64,000 nt of DNA. Origin: Ktedonobacter racemifer DSM 44963. Lineage in GTDB: Bacteria > Chloroflexota > Ktedonobacteria > Ktedonobacterales > Ktedonobacteraceae. Position 1 is the first letter of the stretch; each line of letters begins with the position of its first letter. A model generated the notes under the pieces. It saw nothing but the letters and a program-made list of their open reading frames with translations, was not told the DNA's origin and did no database searches. The stretch spans positions 868,001 through 932,000 of the forward strand of contig NZ_ADVG01000004.1 in the NCBI RefSeq assembly GCF_000178855.1. The letters run 5' to 3'. A program made the position numbers and the translations under genes. Below, one piece after another: positions 62,686-64,000 of the stretch.

Positions 62686-63854
62686 TTACGCCTCCCAGGG
62701 TTTGATCACCACCTTGATACAGGAGTCCTGCTTGTGCTTGAACACGTCATAGGCGTGAGGTACCTCGTCGAGGGAGACTTTATGCGTGATGACAAAACTG
62801 GGGTCGATCTCGCCTCCTGGATACGCTTCAGCAGCGGGCGCAGACAGCGATGCACATGAGTTTGACCCATCTTAAAGGTCAGGGCCTTGGCGAAGGCGGC
62901 GCCCATGGACATCTTATCCACAAAGCCGCCATAGACGCCCGGTAGCGAGACAGTGCCTCCTTTACGGCAGGCCTGAATCGCCTGGCGCAGGACATGGGGG
63001 CGATCCGTGCTCAGGCGCGTCTTTTGCTTGATGGTATCGGTGATAGCACCAACACTAGTTCCATGCGCCTCCAGGCCCACAGCGTCGATGCAGGCATCGG
63101 GTCCTACGCCGCCCGTCATCTGCTTGAGCATCTCCACCACGTCGCCCTCTTTCTCGTAGTTGATGATCTCGGCACGCCCATGCTCCTGGGCCATGCGCAA
63201 ACGCTCGGGAATGCGGTCAATGGCGATGACGCCCTCCGCACCCAGCATATAGGCGCTCTTGATGGCGAACTGACCCACCGGACCACAACCCCAGACCGCG
63301 ACCGTGTCTCCACGCTGGATGCCACAGTTCTCGGCCGCCATATAGCCCGTGGGGAAGATGTCCGAGAGGAAGAGCACCTGTTCATCGCTCATGCCTTCGG
63401 GAACCTTGATGGGGCCAATATCGGCGTAGGGAACACGCACATACTGAGCCTGGCCTCCGGCATACCCACCATAAAGATGCGAGTAGCCATAGAGGCCCGA
63501 GCCAGAGTAGCCATAGAGGCTCTCAGCCAGCCAGGCATTGGGATTGGAGTTGTCGCAGAGCGACCACATGTCGCGCTTGCAGAACATGCAGTTGCCACAG
63601 GCAATAGTAAAGGGAACGACGACACGGTCGCCCTTTTTGAGGTTGCTCACCTCTTCGACCTCGCCCATGAACTCATGCCCCAGAATATCCCCCTTCTTCA
63701 TGGTCGGAATATACCCATCATAGAGGTGCAGGTCTGAACCACAAATGGCCGAGGTCGTAACCTTGACAATGGCATCACGCGGGTTAAGAATTTCGGGATC
63801 GGGTACATTCTCTACCCGCACATCATGTGCTCCAAACCAGCATAGCGCCTTCAT
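62686..63854 (-). pseudogene. Zinc-dependent alcohol dehydrogenase (COG1063), frameshifted near the 3' end
   Basis: Medium-chain dehydrogenase of about 390 residues. CGSDLHLYDGY and GHEFMGEV hold the catalytic zinc, CGNCMFCKRDMWSLC the structural zinc, and VWGCGPVGQFAIKSAYMLGA the NAD site; it resembles glutathione-independent formaldehyde-dehydrogenase-like enzymes. At about 62815 the frame breaks: the correct end, GEIDPSFVITHKVSLDEVPH...IKVVIKPWEA, lies in another frame and stops at 62686. As read, the last 45 residues are wrong (stop at 62706). A single missing base would explain it, either a mutation or a sequence error. Its start overlaps the previous gene by ATGA. Confidence 0.85.
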
Positions 63855-64000
63855 ACCCGTACTCCTTCCTCTGCCTGCTTCCCTGTTGGCTGCCCCTTTA
63901 TAGTAGGGACCTCTCCAGCCTCCACCAGAGATTTAAAGCGGTGCAGGATCTCGGCTGCCTGCGTCTCAAGCATGATATCAGTGGCCCGACCCAGCAACGG
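63851..64000 (-). CDS. C-terminal part of a probable SRPBCC/COG5637-like protein
   Basis: Only the last 49 residues are in the window (ATDIMLETQAAEILHRFKSLVEAGEVPTIKGQ...). The closing pattern of helix, LVEAGEVPT and GQPxGK resembles the ends of SRPBCC-type (cyclase/dehydrase-like) proteins often found beside such alcohol dehydrogenases. The stop overlaps the dehydrogenase start (ATGA), so they form an operon. Identification rests on a short tail. Confidence 0.5.
   Translation of the reverse strand, partial: PLLGRATDIMLETQAAEILHRFKSLVEAGEVPTIKGQPTGKQAEEGVRV

Overview
This 64 kb window looks like chromosomal DNA of a Ktedonobacteria-type member of the Chloroflexota. That assignment is inferred from gene style: a large LuxR/MalT-type regulator, many IS200/IS605 and IS607 elements, an ECF41 sigma factor, several small PPOX-fold proteins, TTG and GTG starts and moderately high GC. 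No rRNA or tRNA gene was seen, so the taxonomy is not proven.

Layout. 1-1480 holds the 5' part of a membrane Ser/Thr kinase. 1.7-10.3 kb is an insertion-sequence zone: an IS1 element, a DHFR-like/PPOX gene pair, a transposon with 108-bp inverted repeats carrying an APH(6)-like phosphotransferase, then ISL3, IS6, IS630 and IS701 elements packed end to end. The IS701 element cuts off a decayed HlyD-type secretion adaptor that lies next to a double-glycine leader peptide gene (10.3-11.0 kb). 11.4-22.6 kb holds a TnpB remnant, a FabH-like protein lacking the catalytic Cys, a malonyl/acyl-CoA synthetase and a truncated copy of it, a two-domain methyltransferase, an oligopeptide-binding lipoprotein and an amino-acid-permease/GGDEF fusion. 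22.6-27.6 kb is an IscB element with a candidate omega RNA, an S51 peptidase with a CysRS-like tail and a frameshifted TnpB. 27.6-33.0 kb has a YkgJ-type protein, a 1,061-residue LuxR regulator and a FAAH-like amidase. 33.1-39.3 kb is a second mobile zone with two IS607 elements and one IS605-type tnpB.

39.5-64 kb is mostly housekeeping and catabolic: an aldo-keto reductase, an S51 peptidase, a Nudix protein, a BNR-repeat protein, an APC permease, a class A penicillin-binding protein, a glutamine-synthetase-like enzyme with a P450, and a HxlR/haloalkane dehalogenase/PPOX group. Then come another broken TnpB, a histidine kinase with an overlapping response regulator, an ECF41 sigma factor, and a TetR gene that shares an operator with a membrane protein/PPOX operon. 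The window ends in an alcohol dehydrogenase with a frameshift and the tail of a probable SRPBCC protein.

A recurring feature is long, near-perfect intergenic hairpins (17-33 bp stems), mostly at gene 3' ends. Three of them share one sequence core.
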